DNA of 64,000 nt from Ruminococcus sp. (lineage in GTDB: Bacteria > Bacillota > Clostridia > Oscillospirales > Acutalibacteraceae), in the NCBI GenBank assembly GCA_004556705.1, contig SFGA01000005.1, forward strand, positions 62,001 to 126,000. The letters are read 5' to 3'. Position 1 is the first letter of the stretch. The number at the start of each line of letters is the position of its first letter. The position numbers and the translations under genes are program-made. The notes beneath the pieces are model-generated. The model made no database searches. It was not told the origin of the DNA and saw nothing but the letters and a program-made list of their open reading frames with translations. Below, one piece after another: positions 34,032 through 42,519 of this stretch.

Positions 34032-35030
34032 TTACCAAGCAATAGTGAAGTCTTTATCAAGACCGAAGGGTATTGAGATCGATGCACCCAATGCTTTAAG
34101 TGAAAGAGTCCAAACAAAATGGTAATTTGCATGAGTAACATTGCCTGTTGCTTTATCAACAGTAACCTTAATTACGCCGTCCTTATGACCTGTTTTAACC
34201 TCTTTGATTATGCTTGCTGCAGGACCTGCGTTATCTGTAACGATTGTAGGCATAATTACCGAGAATACCTTACCGTTGTGTCCCTGACCGTGAGCAGTAG
34301 CCTCGCTCGGCTCATCAGCCTTAACTTTAATAACGATTTCATAAGTGCTGCCGTTATCTGTAACAGTTGCGCTGTCAACGTCGTCAGCAGTAAGCTTACT
34401 TGACCAGCTTTCGTTTTCAACAGGGAACATTGCGTTCTTCTGATCTGCGGTGGTAGCGTTAACCAAGCCGGGATCAAGCTTTGAAAGATCCTTGTCGCCC
34501 ATATTGCTTTCGATAAGTGAGTTAGCCATGCTGATAAGTGATGAGGGAAGGTTGCCTTCTACATCGCCGGCCTTGTTGTTTGTTTCTTTGTTAAGAGTAA
34601 CCTGCTTAGCGTTGGGCTTAACCTTATTGATTGCAGTGTTGAAATATGCAACAACATCTGCGGTTGAGCTTGAAGCGGAAATCTCTTTAACATCGCCGCT
34701 CGGAGCAGCTGACTCGTTACCCGAAGATGAAGAGCCGCCGTTAGCAGTGTCATTTGAAGAACTGCCAGAAGAGCTGCCGCCTGCGCTGCCGCTTGAAGAA
34801 CCGTTGTTACCTGTATTGTTTGTGCTTACGGTAGTAATGCCTTTTTCAGCCAATTCTTTTTCAGGATCAAAGAATGATATGTAGCAAACAGAGTAAATGA
34901 GCAAGAGTGAAAGACAAACTGCCAATGCAGGAATGAATGTCTTTTTGAACGCCTTGCGAACTTCTTGTGTGTCTGCGAGTTTTTGTGCACGTGACTCCGG
35001 TGTTGACGGAATCTTTTCTTTTTTTGCCAT
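34032..35030 (-). CDS. Membrane-anchored protein of unknown function with Ser/Gly/Asn linker
   Basis: Start set at ATG 35030 (GGGG site); a TTG six codons upstream is less likely. 332 residues. A basic N-terminus and one membrane helix (about 30-50) are followed by a low-complexity linker rich in Ser, Gly and Asn (about 70-110). The extracytoplasmic domain of about 220 residues has no family I recognise. It contains a YEIVIKVKADEPSEA strand region and a C-terminal VTHANYHFVWTLSL segment. The layout fits a surface protein tethered by a flexible stalk. It is probably monocistronic. Confidence 0.7.
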   Translation of the reverse strand: MAKKEKIPSTPESRAQKLADTQEVRKAFKKTFIPALAVCLSLLLIYSVCYISFFDPEKELAEKGITTVSTNNTGNNGSSSGSAGGSSSGSSSNDTANGGSSSSGNESAAPSGDVKEISASSSTADVVAYFNTAINKVKPNAKQVTLNKETNNKAGDVEGNLPSSLISMANSLIESNMGDKDLSKLDPGLVNATTADQKNAMFPVENESWSSKLTADDVDSATVTDNGSTYEIVIKVKADEPSEATAHGQGHNGKVFSVIMPTIVTDNAGPAASIIKEVKTGHKDGVIKVTVDKATGNVTHANYHFVWTLSLKALGASISIPFGLDKDFTIAW

Positions 35031-35081
35031 TGTTTTTTCCCCTTTCAATGCTTGGACAATTTTGCAAAATAATACCCTTAT

Positions 35082-35110
35082 AATTTACAATAAATTCATA
35101 AAAAAGTCAA
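35082..35110 (-). promoter_or_regulatory. Probable promoter of the anchored unknown gene
   Basis: The minus strand gives TTGACT (35105-35110), 17 nt, TAAATT (35082-35087). It lies in the AT-rich gap after the pyrimidine-nucleoside phosphorylase gene; no hairpin terminator is seen in that gap. Confidence 0.5.
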
Positions 35111-35153
35111 TCCAAAAAACAAAAATTGTTTATATTTTGTTTATCATTTTTTA

Positions 35154-36455
35154 CTATTCCGCTATTTTTAGTATAAGTTCCTGCTTTTTCGGTTTTTTAT
35201 CGCCGATTTCGAACGCATTTGACAATTCATTTATTGCACTGTCAAATAAGCTGTCATCGCACGAATATAAAGTTGAGATAACTTCGCCGCAAGAAACCTT
35301 ATCGCCTGTTTTTTTATGGAAAATAAGACCGGCAGTATTGTCGAGCTTATCTTCTTTTTTCTCTCTGCCTGCACCGAGATATACACAGGCTATTCCGCAT
35401 TTTTCGGCGTCGGTTTTAACAATATAACCGTCTTTTCGGCTGACGAAATCACAAGAATATGTTGCCTTTTTGAAAAGCGAGGTGTCGTAGATAAAGCTTT
35501 CATCTCCGCCTTGATATTTAACCATATCGGCAAGCTTATTAAGAGCTGATTTGTCTTTTATCGCATTTTTCGCTTTTTCACGGCATATATCGATACTTTC
35601 GCCTGTTGCAAGATTTATCATATTTGCCGCAAGCTCAACGGAAACAAGCGTTAAATCCTCGGGACCGTTGCCGTTAAGCGTTTCAATGGCTTCGATAACC
35701 TCAAGGTTGTTTCCGACAGCATTTCCGAGCGGAATATCCATATTTGTAATCAGAGCCTTTGTCTGCTTTCCTGCATTATTGCCTATTTTAACCATTGTAT
35801 CTGCTAATTTTTCGGCGGAGGGGAGGTCTTTCATAAAAGCACCGCTTCCGACCTTAACATCGAGCAGTATTTTATCGCTTCCCGAAGCCAATTTTTTGCT
35901 CATTATGCTTGACGCAATTAAGCAGATTTTATCAACGGTCTCCGTTACGTCACGCAGGGCATAAATCTTTTTGTCGGCAGGGCAGAGGTTGCCCGATTGA
36001 CCTACAACGCAAATTCCCGTCTTGTTTACCGTTTCAAAAAATCTCTCACGGTCAATAGACGTGTTAAATCCGGGTATTGATTCGAGCTTATCCACCGTTC
36101 CGCCCGTATGCCCGAGACCTCGTCCTGACATTTTTGCGATTTTTACACCGCAAGCTGCGGCAATGGGAGCACAAATAAGCGTGGTTTTATCTCCGACGCC
36201 GCCCGTTGAGTGCTTATCGACCTTAACACCGTCGATATTTGACAAATCAACCTTTTCGCCCGAATTCAGCATTGCTTTTGTAAGAAAAACGGTTTCGTCG
36301 TCATTCATATCGTTGAAATAAATTGCCATCAGCAGTGCGGCAATTTGATAATCGGGAATTTCCCCGTTGACATAGCCGTTGACGAAAAAGCATATTTCTT
36401 CCTCGCTTAAAGCAAGGCCGTCTCGCTTTTTTCTGATAATATCGGTAATACGCAT
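35154..36455 (-). CDS. Pyrimidine-nucleoside (thymidine) phosphorylase
   Basis: Start set at ATG 36455 (GTAAGGAG site), giving MRITDIIRKKRDG and 433 residues, the family length. Signatures: KVDKHSTGGVGDKTTL (phosphate-binding), AKMSGRGLGHTGGTVDKLES, and LASGSDKILLDVKVGSGAFMK (split here only by reading). It cleaves thymidine, uridine or deoxyuridine to base and (deoxy)ribose 1-phosphate for salvage. It follows the metallophosphoesterase gene by 10 nt and is the last gene of that operon. Whether it prefers uridine and thymidine (Pdp) or thymidine only (DeoA) cannot be said. Confidence 0.95.
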   Translation of the reverse strand: MRITDIIRKKRDGLALSEEEICFFVNGYVNGEIPDYQIAALLMAIYFNDMNDDETVFLTKAMLNSGEKVDLSNIDGVKVDKHSTGGVGDKTTLICAPIAAACGVKIAKMSGRGLGHTGGTVDKLESIPGFNTSIDRERFFETVNKTGICVVGQSGNLCPADKKIYALRDVTETVDKICLIASSIMSKKLASGSDKILLDVKVGSGAFMKDLPSAEKLADTMVKIGNNAGKQTKALITNMDIPLGNAVGNNLEVIEAIETLNGNGPEDLTLVSVELAANMINLATGESIDICREKAKNAIKDKSALNKLADMVKYQGGDESFIYDTSLFKKATYSCDFVSRKDGYIVKTDAEKCGIACVYLGAGREKKEDKLDNTAGLIFHKKTGDKVSCGEVISTLYSCDDSLFDSAINELSNAFEIGDKKPKKQELILKIAE

Positions 36456-36465
36456 AATATACTCC

Positions 36466-37758
36466 TTACGGCATATTTGAATTGAGCTCCTGCATCGTAA
36501 CATCTTCCTTTTCATACGGCGAAAGATATTTATCCTGATAATAGTTTTCGTTCTTTGAGGTTAGGTTGCCCTCGGTATCTATATTTAATACACCGCAGCC
36601 ACGCTGTGAGCCTATTCTTGAAATACCGCTGTAAGCAAGGTAGTCAATGCTCATACCGTAGTTAAGATTGATGGACTTATAGTTAATCGAGAAGTTGTTA
36701 AGATGATCGTGACCGCAGAATATAGAGTCTGTCGAGCCAAGCTCAAGCATGGTCTCAAAGAGCATATCGTCATGAACGCCGCAATAAACAACCTTGCCGC
36801 TTTCGCCTGCGGTGCCGTAATTATAGGTTATGTTTTCATCGTCCTTATATCCGTTGTCAACATATTCATTCCAAGCGGTTCTGTATTCGTTGAGCGGAAT
36901 ATGCATAAATGCAGAGGTCTTAACGGGAGCGGAAGCGTCATACAAAGCTGCTCTGTCGGCAGAAAGCTTGGAAACAGTCTGTGCGTTCTGCTCTGTGAGA
37001 GCTTTTACAGTGTTTTTATACCACTCAATCTGATTATCGTGAATGTTATCATATTTCCATGCAATTCCGAAAACATCCCCGTCGATATACGAATGAGAGT
37101 CGAACAGTATAAGCGAACGTGTGATTACGTTATCGGAATTAACAATATTTATTATCTGATTTCCGCAGCCGTCAACGTCCTCGGGACCTGCCTGCAAAAG
37201 ACAATGCGGGAAGTCGCCGCTTGAATATATTTCGGTAAGCTGTTCCCTTGAATAATAGCTGTAAGACTCCGTATCGTGGTTTCCGTAGCAGGCTGTCCAA
37301 TAAATTCCGAGAGACTCCATAAGCTCTGCAAAAAGAGTTGCACCTGATTTATTGTTGAAGGTTCCTGCCTGGAACGGAACAGGGTAGGAGATATCGCCTG
37401 TTACAATTACAAGGTCGGGCTTTTCGGCTGTCAGCATAGCCGCAATCGCATTGATTGCCTTCGAGTCCTTGTTAATTGAGAGATAGCCGCCTCCGAGATG
37501 TACGTCGGTAAGCTGAACTACTTTAATATCCCTGTCGGTTTTGATGTTCCAACAGCCGTTGTCATAATTTTCGGGCACAAGCTGATTTTCATAAGCGACC
37601 TTTGAAATTGTTTTTATTTTGTTCCTGTTTGCTTTTAACCCGATTACGGTAATTAAGGTGGTAACCGCAACATAGACGATTACTACGCACAGGAATATGC
37701 ACAAAAATTTCAAAAATCTTTTCTTATGCTTTCCCTTAACCTTTACTTTTTCACTCAT
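36466..37758 (-). CDS. Membrane-anchored metallophosphoesterase
   Basis: 430 residues. A Lys-rich start (VKVKGKHKKRFLKFL) and one membrane helix (about 17-40) lead into a calcineurin-like domain. Metal-binding motifs are present: VQLTDVHLGG, VIVTGDISYP, YGNHDTES, the first His of AFMHIPLNEYR, and FCGHDHLNNF. It likely hydrolyses a phosphoester outside the membrane. The start overlaps the stop of the CDF gene by 4 nt, so the two are coupled. The substrate is unknown. Confidence 0.88.
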   Translation of the reverse strand: MSEKVKVKGKHKKRFLKFLCIFLCVVIVYVAVTTLITVIGLKANRNKIKTISKVAYENQLVPENYDNGCWNIKTDRDIKVVQLTDVHLGGGYLSINKDSKAINAIAAMLTAEKPDLVIVTGDISYPVPFQAGTFNNKSGATLFAELMESLGIYWTACYGNHDTESYSYYSREQLTEIYSSGDFPHCLLQAGPEDVDGCGNQIINIVNSDNVITRSLILFDSHSYIDGDVFGIAWKYDNIHDNQIEWYKNTVKALTEQNAQTVSKLSADRAALYDASAPVKTSAFMHIPLNEYRTAWNEYVDNGYKDDENITYNYGTAGESGKVVYCGVHDDMLFETMLELGSTDSIFCGHDHLNNFSINYKSINLNYGMSIDYLAYSGISRIGSQRGCGVLNIDTEGNLTSKNENYYQDKYLSPYEKEDVTMQELNSNMP

Positions 37759-38606
37759 AGAACCCCTCCTACGGTTATTTGTAAATCATAACCTAATTTA
37801 TCTTTTATAATACTTTTTAACAGCTTTGTAAGCTCCGCCGTCTCCTTTGCGGTGCCACACGAGACTGTTATTTCCGCAGCTATTATTTTTCTGTCGCCGT
37901 ATGTGTGGCATTGAAGGTCGTTAATCTCTGAAACGCCGTTGACATTTTTAATAAGAGCCTGTGCTTTTTCGCAGGCATTGTCATCACGCTTCCCGATAGC
38001 GACTTTGCTGGAAGCGGAAAACGATTTTGAACCGCTGACAATTATAATCGCCGCAGCGACAAGACCCATAACGGAATCTATCGCATAGCCGAATTTTGAA
38101 GTCAGCGTAAACGAAATTACAATACAGAACGACATAAAGAAATCAAGAAAGCTGTCAACGCTTAAATTCTTTATAATATCGGATTTATGCTTTTTGTTAA
38201 TACGCTTAAAAATAATGCCCATTATCAGCTTAACGAGTGCCGTACCGCCTATGGTAGCAGCATATTTTGTTGAGTACCAGACGGGGACGGGATACATAAG
38301 TCTCTGAAGCGAGGTGTACACAAATACAATGCCTGTCATAAGTATCACGGTTGACAGAAGCAGGTTAATAAGCTCCTCCGCCTTGCCGTAGCCAAAAGGA
38401 TATTTTTCATTCGGCTCGATTGCACTGATAATAAACCCGATAAACGCAAATAGGCAAACGAAGGTGTCTGCAAGTGAGTTTAACGAGTCTACATAAATGC
38501 TGATACTGTTAGTCGAAATCGCAATATATATTTTAACGGTAAACAGCAGCAGATCTGTGATTGCCGCAAAAATGCTGACTGCTTTTTTAACTTTATTGGT
38601 TTTTAT
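37755..38606 (-). CDS. Cation diffusion facilitator transporter with apparent AUA start
   Basis: The frame is continuous from ATA 38606 to the stop at 37755 (283 residues) and no ATG, GTG or TTG precedes the first membrane helices. The ATA sits 6 nt after AGAAGGG, ideal initiation spacing. The first ATG is at 38348 and would lose the metal-binding helices. The full frame has the CDF pattern: DSLNSLAD in helix 2, PFGYGKAEELI, a second Asp pair VDSFLDFF in helix 5, six helices and a C-terminal domain with DLQCHTYG. It probably exports Mn, Zn or Fe. It lies 18 nt after the DUF2461 gene. Confidence 0.8.
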   Translation of the reverse strand: MKTNKVKKAVSIFAAITDLLLFTVKIYIAISTNSISIYVDSLNSLADTFVCLFAFIGFIISAIEPNEKYPFGYGKAEELINLLLSTVILMTGIVFVYTSLQRLMYPVPVWYSTKYAATIGGTALVKLIMGIIFKRINKKHKSDIIKNLSVDSFLDFFMSFCIVISFTLTSKFGYAIDSVMGLVAAAIIIVSGSKSFSASSKVAIGKRDDNACEKAQALIKNVNGVSEINDLQCHTYGDRKIIAAEITVSCGTAKETAELTKLLKSIIKDKLGYDLQITVGGVL

Positions 38607-38624
38607 GGTTATCCCTTCTTAGGC

Positions 38625-39311
38625 TTATTTTTTCATCCTTTCGGTATTTATGCTCTCCGCTTTCATAAGGAAGTCATATACAGGCTTTAATTTAATAAAT
38701 TCCTTTCCGATTTCATCGGCTAAATTGTCGCTGAAAAGCAGGTCAAAATCCGTGCTGTCGATTAAAACGCAAAAATCCCTTATGTTAAGCCATGAACGGT
38801 CGATTTCGTCAGCCTCGGGGAAATGGTCCTTTTTATAGGGATTGCAATCCAAAATATATCTGCTGTCCGATTCGACAGCCTTTCTTGCCGCAAGATAAGT
38901 CTTATCCTTTTTAAGCACAAGAGAGCGTAATGCCTCGATACTGCCCTTGCCAGCCCTATAATATCCGCAGCCGTATTTGAAGCCTCTCGGAGAAAAATCA
39001 AAGAAAAAAGAGGGGAGACCCTCGTACAATTCCTTTCTTTCGCTGTTCATAAAGCAGCACCATTGATTGTCCTTGAATATTGATTTATTCTTTGAGAAGC
39101 GTGCGTCACGGTATATTCTTGATATTTTTTTCGGGTTGCATATTATTGCGGGGTCAATTTCGTTCATATACGGCGTAATATTTACGACAAATTCACGAAA
39201 CGGCTCAACAACGAGCTTCGTGTGAATATCTTTATGCTCTTTATACCATTCTTTACTGTCTTTGAGCCTGTTTTCAAAAAGAAAATCGAGTGCCTGCGGT
39301 GTTATATTCAT
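38625..39311 (-). CDS. DUF2461 (TIGR02453-type) protein
   Basis: 228 residues matching the DUF2461 family: TPQALDFLFENRLKDSKEWY at the start, then KISRIYRDARFSKNKSIFKD and a glycine/aromatic core FFDFSPRGFKYGCGYYR. The biochemical role of the family is not known. It is soluble with no signal peptide. It heads the DUF2461-CDF-phosphoesterase-phosphorylase operon, which gives no clear functional link. Confidence 0.85.
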   Translation of the reverse strand: MNITPQALDFLFENRLKDSKEWYKEHKDIHTKLVVEPFREFVVNITPYMNEIDPAIICNPKKISRIYRDARFSKNKSIFKDNQWCCFMNSERKELYEGLPSFFFDFSPRGFKYGCGYYRAGKGSIEALRSLVLKKDKTYLAARKAVESDSRYILDCNPYKKDHFPEADEIDRSWLNIRDFCVLIDSTDFDLLFSDNLADEIGKEFIKLKPVYDFLMKAESINTERMKK

Positions 39312-39391
39312 TTAATTATATTCTTCTTTCAATAAATATATATAAGTATATAAAAAAAACAATTTTTTTGCAAGAGAAAATCAAATTTTTA

Positions 39392-39420
39392 TTGATATTC
39401 AACTGTTTTTATGATAAAAT
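39392..39420 (+). promoter_or_regulatory. Promoter of the M28 peptidase gene
   Basis: TTGATA (39392-39397), 17 nt, TAAAAT (39415-39420), 32 nt before the ATG. Confidence 0.65.
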
Positions 39421-39452
39421 ACCGTTTATATAATAAATAGGAGGCAAGGGTT

Positions 39453-40691
39453 ATGGATTTAACTAAAATTATCAACAAAAAAGACGAAGCTGCTCAGTAT
39501 ATGGTTGATGAAATCACTCATATCTGTAAGGATTTTGAAAAAAGAGATCCCGGTTCAAAGGGCGAACAGCAGGCTTGCGAGTATATGGCTGAGGTCCTTA
39601 AAAAGGATTGCGGCTGTGACAGAGCTGATGTAGAGTCATTCAAAGAAAATCCCGGTTCATTCTTTGGTTGGATTTACTTTACAATCACTTTCGTTCTTCT
39701 TGCAATTCCGTTGTTCTTTGTAGCACCGATTGTTTCCGCAATTCTTATTGTTGCGGGGCTCTTTATTGTGCTTATGCAGTTCGGTTTGTATAAAAAATTT
39801 ATTGACAAATGTTTCCCCGAAAAAACAGGACATAATGTTACGGCTCTCAAAAAGCCGACAGGTGAGGTTAAACGCCGTATTATATTTAACGGACATCCCG
39901 ACGCCGCTTGGGAGTGGCCTGTTAACTACGCACTCGGCGGTGTAGGCTTTGAGGGACACGCTGTTATCTGCGCTATCGGTGCGGTTTTCTATCTTGTCCT
40001 TTCGATTATGGCTTGCGCACAGGGCAGGGCTTTCGGCACAGTTGGCTCGGTAGAAGGCTTGACAAAGATTGCTCTTTGGGGACTTCTCTTTGTTCCGTTC
40101 CTCGTCGGTCTTTATTGGATGTGGAACAAGAACAGAGTTGTTGACGGTGCAAACGACAACCTTTCAGGCTGCTATATGGGTATTGCAATTCTCAAGGCTC
40201 TCAAGGATGAGGGAATAGAGCTTGAAAATACCGAGCTTGGCGTTGTACTTACAGGCTCCGAGGAAGCAGGACTCAGAGGTGCAAAGGCTTGGTGTGAGGC
40301 TCATCAGGGCGAATTTGACGATGTTCCTACATTTATTATTTCCTATGATACAATTTACGACCCCAAATACCTTATGACAAACTATCGTGACCTTAACGGT
40401 ACTGTTAAGGCTGATAAGGATGTTTCGGATCTGTTTATGGAAGCTGCTAAGGCTGTTGATATTCCTTGTAAAAAGGGTTGGGTTCCGCCCCTCGGCGGTG
40501 CAACAGACTCTGCTGCTTTTGCACAGGCAGGCTTCCGTGCAACGGGCGTAACGGGTCTTAACCACAAGCTTGAAAACTATTATCATACAAGAAGAGACAC
40601 CTATGACAATATGAACACAAACGGACTTGCAAATTGCTTTGCCGCTTCTGTTAAGGCTCTTGAGATGTTTGATAACGGTGCTAAACAGTAA
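39453..40691 (+). CDS. M28-family metallopeptidase with internal membrane helices
   Basis: 412 residues. The Zn-aminopeptidase fold is interrupted by four hydrophobic helices, with two near 70-115 and two near 175-225. Metal-ligand regions are FNGHPDAAW, GANDNLSGC, GSEEAGLRGAK, SYDTIYD and GLNHKLENYYHTRRDTYDNM. These supply the His, Asp, Glu, Asp and His expected of M28 enzymes. A membrane-embedded M28 peptidase in the cytoplasmic membrane is implied. The peptide substrate is unknown. GGAGG site at 39441; strong promoter and its own terminator. Confidence 0.85.
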   Translation: MDLTKIINKKDEAAQYMVDEITHICKDFEKRDPGSKGEQQACEYMAEVLKKDCGCDRADVESFKENPGSFFGWIYFTITFVLLAIPLFFVAPIVSAILIVAGLFIVLMQFGLYKKFIDKCFPEKTGHNVTALKKPTGEVKRRIIFNGHPDAAWEWPVNYALGGVGFEGHAVICAIGAVFYLVLSIMACAQGRAFGTVGSVEGLTKIALWGLLFVPFLVGLYWMWNKNRVVDGANDNLSGCYMGIAILKALKDEGIELENTELGVVLTGSEEAGLRGAKAWCEAHQGEFDDVPTFIISYDTIYDPKYLMTNYRDLNGTVKADKDVSDLFMEAAKAVDIPCKKGWVPPLGGATDSAAFAQAGFRATGVTGLNHKLENYYHTRRDTYDNMNTNGLANCFAASVKALEMFDNGAKQ

Positions 40692-40713
40692 TTCTACATA
40701 AACTTATAAAATC

Positions 40714-40754
40714 GACCGCCGATGTTAATTTAGTTAGCATTGGCGGTTTTGATT
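40714..40754 (+). terminator. Terminator of the M28 peptidase gene
   Basis: The imperfect stem ACCGCCgATGtTAA/TTAgCATtGGCGGT is followed by TTTGATTTTT. Confidence 0.72.
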
Positions 40755-40777
40755 TTTGAAAAAATGAAAAATATGTG

Positions 40778-40806
40778 TTGACATTTGAAAATAAGTGTGC
40801 TAATAT
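40778..40806 (+). promoter_or_regulatory. Promoter of the perR-like / rubrerythrin pair
   Basis: TTGACA (40778-40783), 17 nt, TAATAT (40801-40806); the Fur/PerR box follows at once. Confidence 0.8.
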
Positions 40807-40810
40807 ATCA

Positions 40811-40827
40811 ATAATGATAATCATTAC
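40811..40827. promoter_or_regulatory. Fur/PerR-type operator
   Basis: The perfect palindrome AATGAT-A-ATCATT (40813-40825), within ATAATGATAATCATTAC, is the classic 7-1-7-like Fur-family box. It lies just downstream of the -10, so binding would block transcription. Regulation by the Fur-family protein encoded next is likely. Confidence 0.8.
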
Positions 40828-40886
40828 TGATTAGCAAGACAAAAATTCAGTAACGGTTATTGAAATAAAATAAACGGAGGAACAAG

Positions 40887-41273
40887 GTGCAGGAAAAGCG
40901 TTATAGCCGTCAAAGAGAAACGATTTACGAAAACCTGAAAAACAGATATGACCATCCGACCGCTATGGAGCTTTATATGTCTGTTCGAGACGAGCTTCCG
41001 AATTTAAGTCTCGGAACACTCTATCGCAATCTTTCGGTTCTTCGTGACAGCGGAAAAATTATCGGTCTTACTCTCGGTGGGGAGGAGCATTTTGACGCTA
41101 ATACAAATCAGCATTATCATTTCAAATGCACTTTATGCGGAAGATATTTTGATTTGTTGACAGAGTCGCTTGATCCGTCAATTATGAATATGTGTTTACA
41201 AAATTTTGACGGCGAAGCAGATGGTTACAGCTTAATTTTTTACGGTAAATGCGGAGAGTGTAAAAAGCATTAA
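40887..41273 (+). CDS. Fur-family regulator (PerR-like)
   Basis: 128 residues from GTG 40887, ideally placed after CGGAGGAAC. The DNA-binding winged helix (HPTAMELYMSVRDELPNLSLGTLYRNLSVL in full, Fur-like) is followed by the metal-binding region: HYHFKCTLCGRYF and C-terminal KCGECKKH, two Cys-x2-Cys pairs for structural zinc. Next to a reverse rubrerythrin, a peroxide-sensing PerR role is the most likely; Fur or Zur cannot be excluded. It is autoregulated by the box at 40811-40827 if the inference is right. Confidence 0.9.
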   Translation: MQEKRYSRQRETIYENLKNRYDHPTAMELYMSVRDELPNLSLGTLYRNLSVLRDSGKIIGLTLGGEEHFDANTNQHYHFKCTLCGRYFDLLTESLDPSIMNMCLQNFDGEADGYSLIFYGKCGECKKH

Positions 41274-41321
41274 CCGTGAAATAATAAATAATAAATTATT
41301 AAATTGTTGGAGGAATTAAAA

Positions 41322-41867
41322 ATGAAAAAATTTGTATGTCCCGTATGTGGTTATGTTTATGAGGGAGATAATCCCCCCGAAAAGTGCCCCCAGTGCGGCG
41401 TTCCCGGTTCAAAGTTCAAGGAAGTTGAAGATTCATCAAGATCTTGGGCAGCAGAACACGTTGTAGGCGTTGCAAAGGATGTTCCCGAGGATATTCTTGA
41501 GGGCTTGCGTGCTAATTTCAGCGGCGAATGCACTGAGGTTGGTATGTATCTTGCAATGGCAAGAGTAGCTCACAGAGAGGGCTATCCCGAAATCGGTCTT
41601 TATTGGGAAAAGGCAGCTTATGAAGAGGCAGAACACGCTGCAAAGTTTGCAGAGCTTCTTGGTGAGGTTGTTACAGACAGCACAAAGAAAAATCTTGAAA
41701 TGAGAGTAGAGGCTGAAAACGGCGCTACACTCGGCAAGTTTGAGCTTGCAAAGAGAGCAAAGGAAGAGGGACTTGACGCAATTCACGATACCGTTCACGA
41801 AATGGCTCGTGACGAAGCAAGACACGGCAAGGCTTTTGAAGGACTTCTCAAGAGATATTTTAACTAA
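41322..41867 (+). CDS. Reverse rubrerythrin (N-terminal rubredoxin domain)
   Basis: Start set at ATG 41322 behind TTGGAGGAATTAAAA, 181 residues. The N-terminal rubredoxin-like Fe(Cys)4 domain is CPVCGYVYEG...CPQCGVPG. The ferritin-like di-iron domain follows with EEAEHAAKF and DEARHGKAF. This order is the reverse of classical rubrerythrin and matches the oxygen- and peroxide-induced revRbr of Clostridium. It reduces H2O2 and O2 with electrons from NADH-dependent carriers. It lies 48 nt after the PerR-like gene, as expected of an oxidative-stress operon. Confidence 0.93.
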   Translation: MKKFVCPVCGYVYEGDNPPEKCPQCGVPGSKFKEVEDSSRSWAAEHVVGVAKDVPEDILEGLRANFSGECTEVGMYLAMARVAHREGYPEIGLYWEKAAYEEAEHAAKFAELLGEVVTDSTKKNLEMRVEAENGATLGKFELAKRAKEEGLDAIHDTVHEMARDEARHGKAFEGLLKRYFN

Positions 41868-41892
41868 TAGCGTCGAATTGAATGATTGATTA

Positions 41893-41986
41893 AAATTCCG
41901 GTTTCCTTGTTAGAGGGAGCCGGAATTCTTTTGGAGAAAAATGACTGAGAGAGAAAGCAATAAACAAATAAATTTCGTTATCTATC
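41893..41986. repeat. Diverged copy of the GCTCCCTC hairpin repeat; also a possible terminator
   Basis: 41893-41934 (AATTCCGGtttCC...GGgagCCGGAATT, then TTTTGG) can terminate rubrerythrin transcription. 41937-41986 (GAAAAATGACTGAGAGAGAAAGCAATA...CGTTATCTA) is a diverged part of the 54412-54543 family. The remainder of 41868-42112 holds no gene. Confidence 0.65.
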
Positions 41987-42113
41987 CCTACGAGTTGCCT
42001 TTGTGCCGACGGATGTTTTGTTTTGAAACATATGATAAAAGGGCAGGGAATTATCGTATGAATTATAGAAAACTAATGTATCGACTTAAGGTGAAAATTT
42101 GTAATATAAACAG

Positions 42114-42153
42114 AAAATCCGAAACTGTTACCGATGATAACAAGTTTCGGATT
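42114..42153 (-). terminator. tmRNA terminator
   Basis: The minus-strand stem ATCCGAAACTTGTTATC/GTAACAGTTTCGGAT, with minor mismatches, is followed by TTTTCTGTTT just beyond the CCA end of ssrA. Confidence 0.85.
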
Positions 42154-42162
42154 ATTCTTTGT

Positions 42163-42512
42163 TGGTGGAGGCGGCGGTAATCGAAACCGCGTCCGAAAAT
42201 CTCTCCCCGCAACTTTCTACGAGCGTATTCGCTATATTAACATTCCCTCTGTCAAATGCCTAACGACAGGCGTTTGATTTTGGTAGCCCTGTTGTGTGTG
42301 ATGAGCTACAAGGCGGTTACTCATTCACATTTACTGCTACTTGATGCTCCGTTCGGGATCGCAGTACTTTCCGAGGGAACAGCCGCCTAATTAGGCAGCA
42401 AGTAAAACTTCGTTTTTGTCGTTTATTTCTAAACTTTGAGGCTTTTATGGTGGTTCCTCGCCACCGCTCGCTTATTGCGTATCAAAATCCCCGTCGAAAT
42501 CCTTTCGCCCCC
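42163..42512 (-). ncRNA. ssrA: Transfer-messenger RNA
   Basis: 350 nt including an encoded CCA (42163-42165). The acceptor stem GGGGGCG/CGCCTCC is complete with a G-U, and the T arm GGTTTCGATTACC is present. The resume reading frame on the minus strand, from GAA (42429) to TAA (42391), encodes a tag ending ...NEVLLAA, the expected hydrophobic LAA end; the tag is EINDKNEVLLAA if GAA is the resume codon. tmRNA rescues stalled ribosomes with SmpB, whose gene is just upstream. Confidence 0.95.
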
Positions 42513-42519
42513 ATTTTTT

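Noticed and set aside
38349..38606. CDF gene broken by a frameshift
   Set aside because: The upstream frame is continuous with the annotated part and needs no frame change; only the start codon is unusual.
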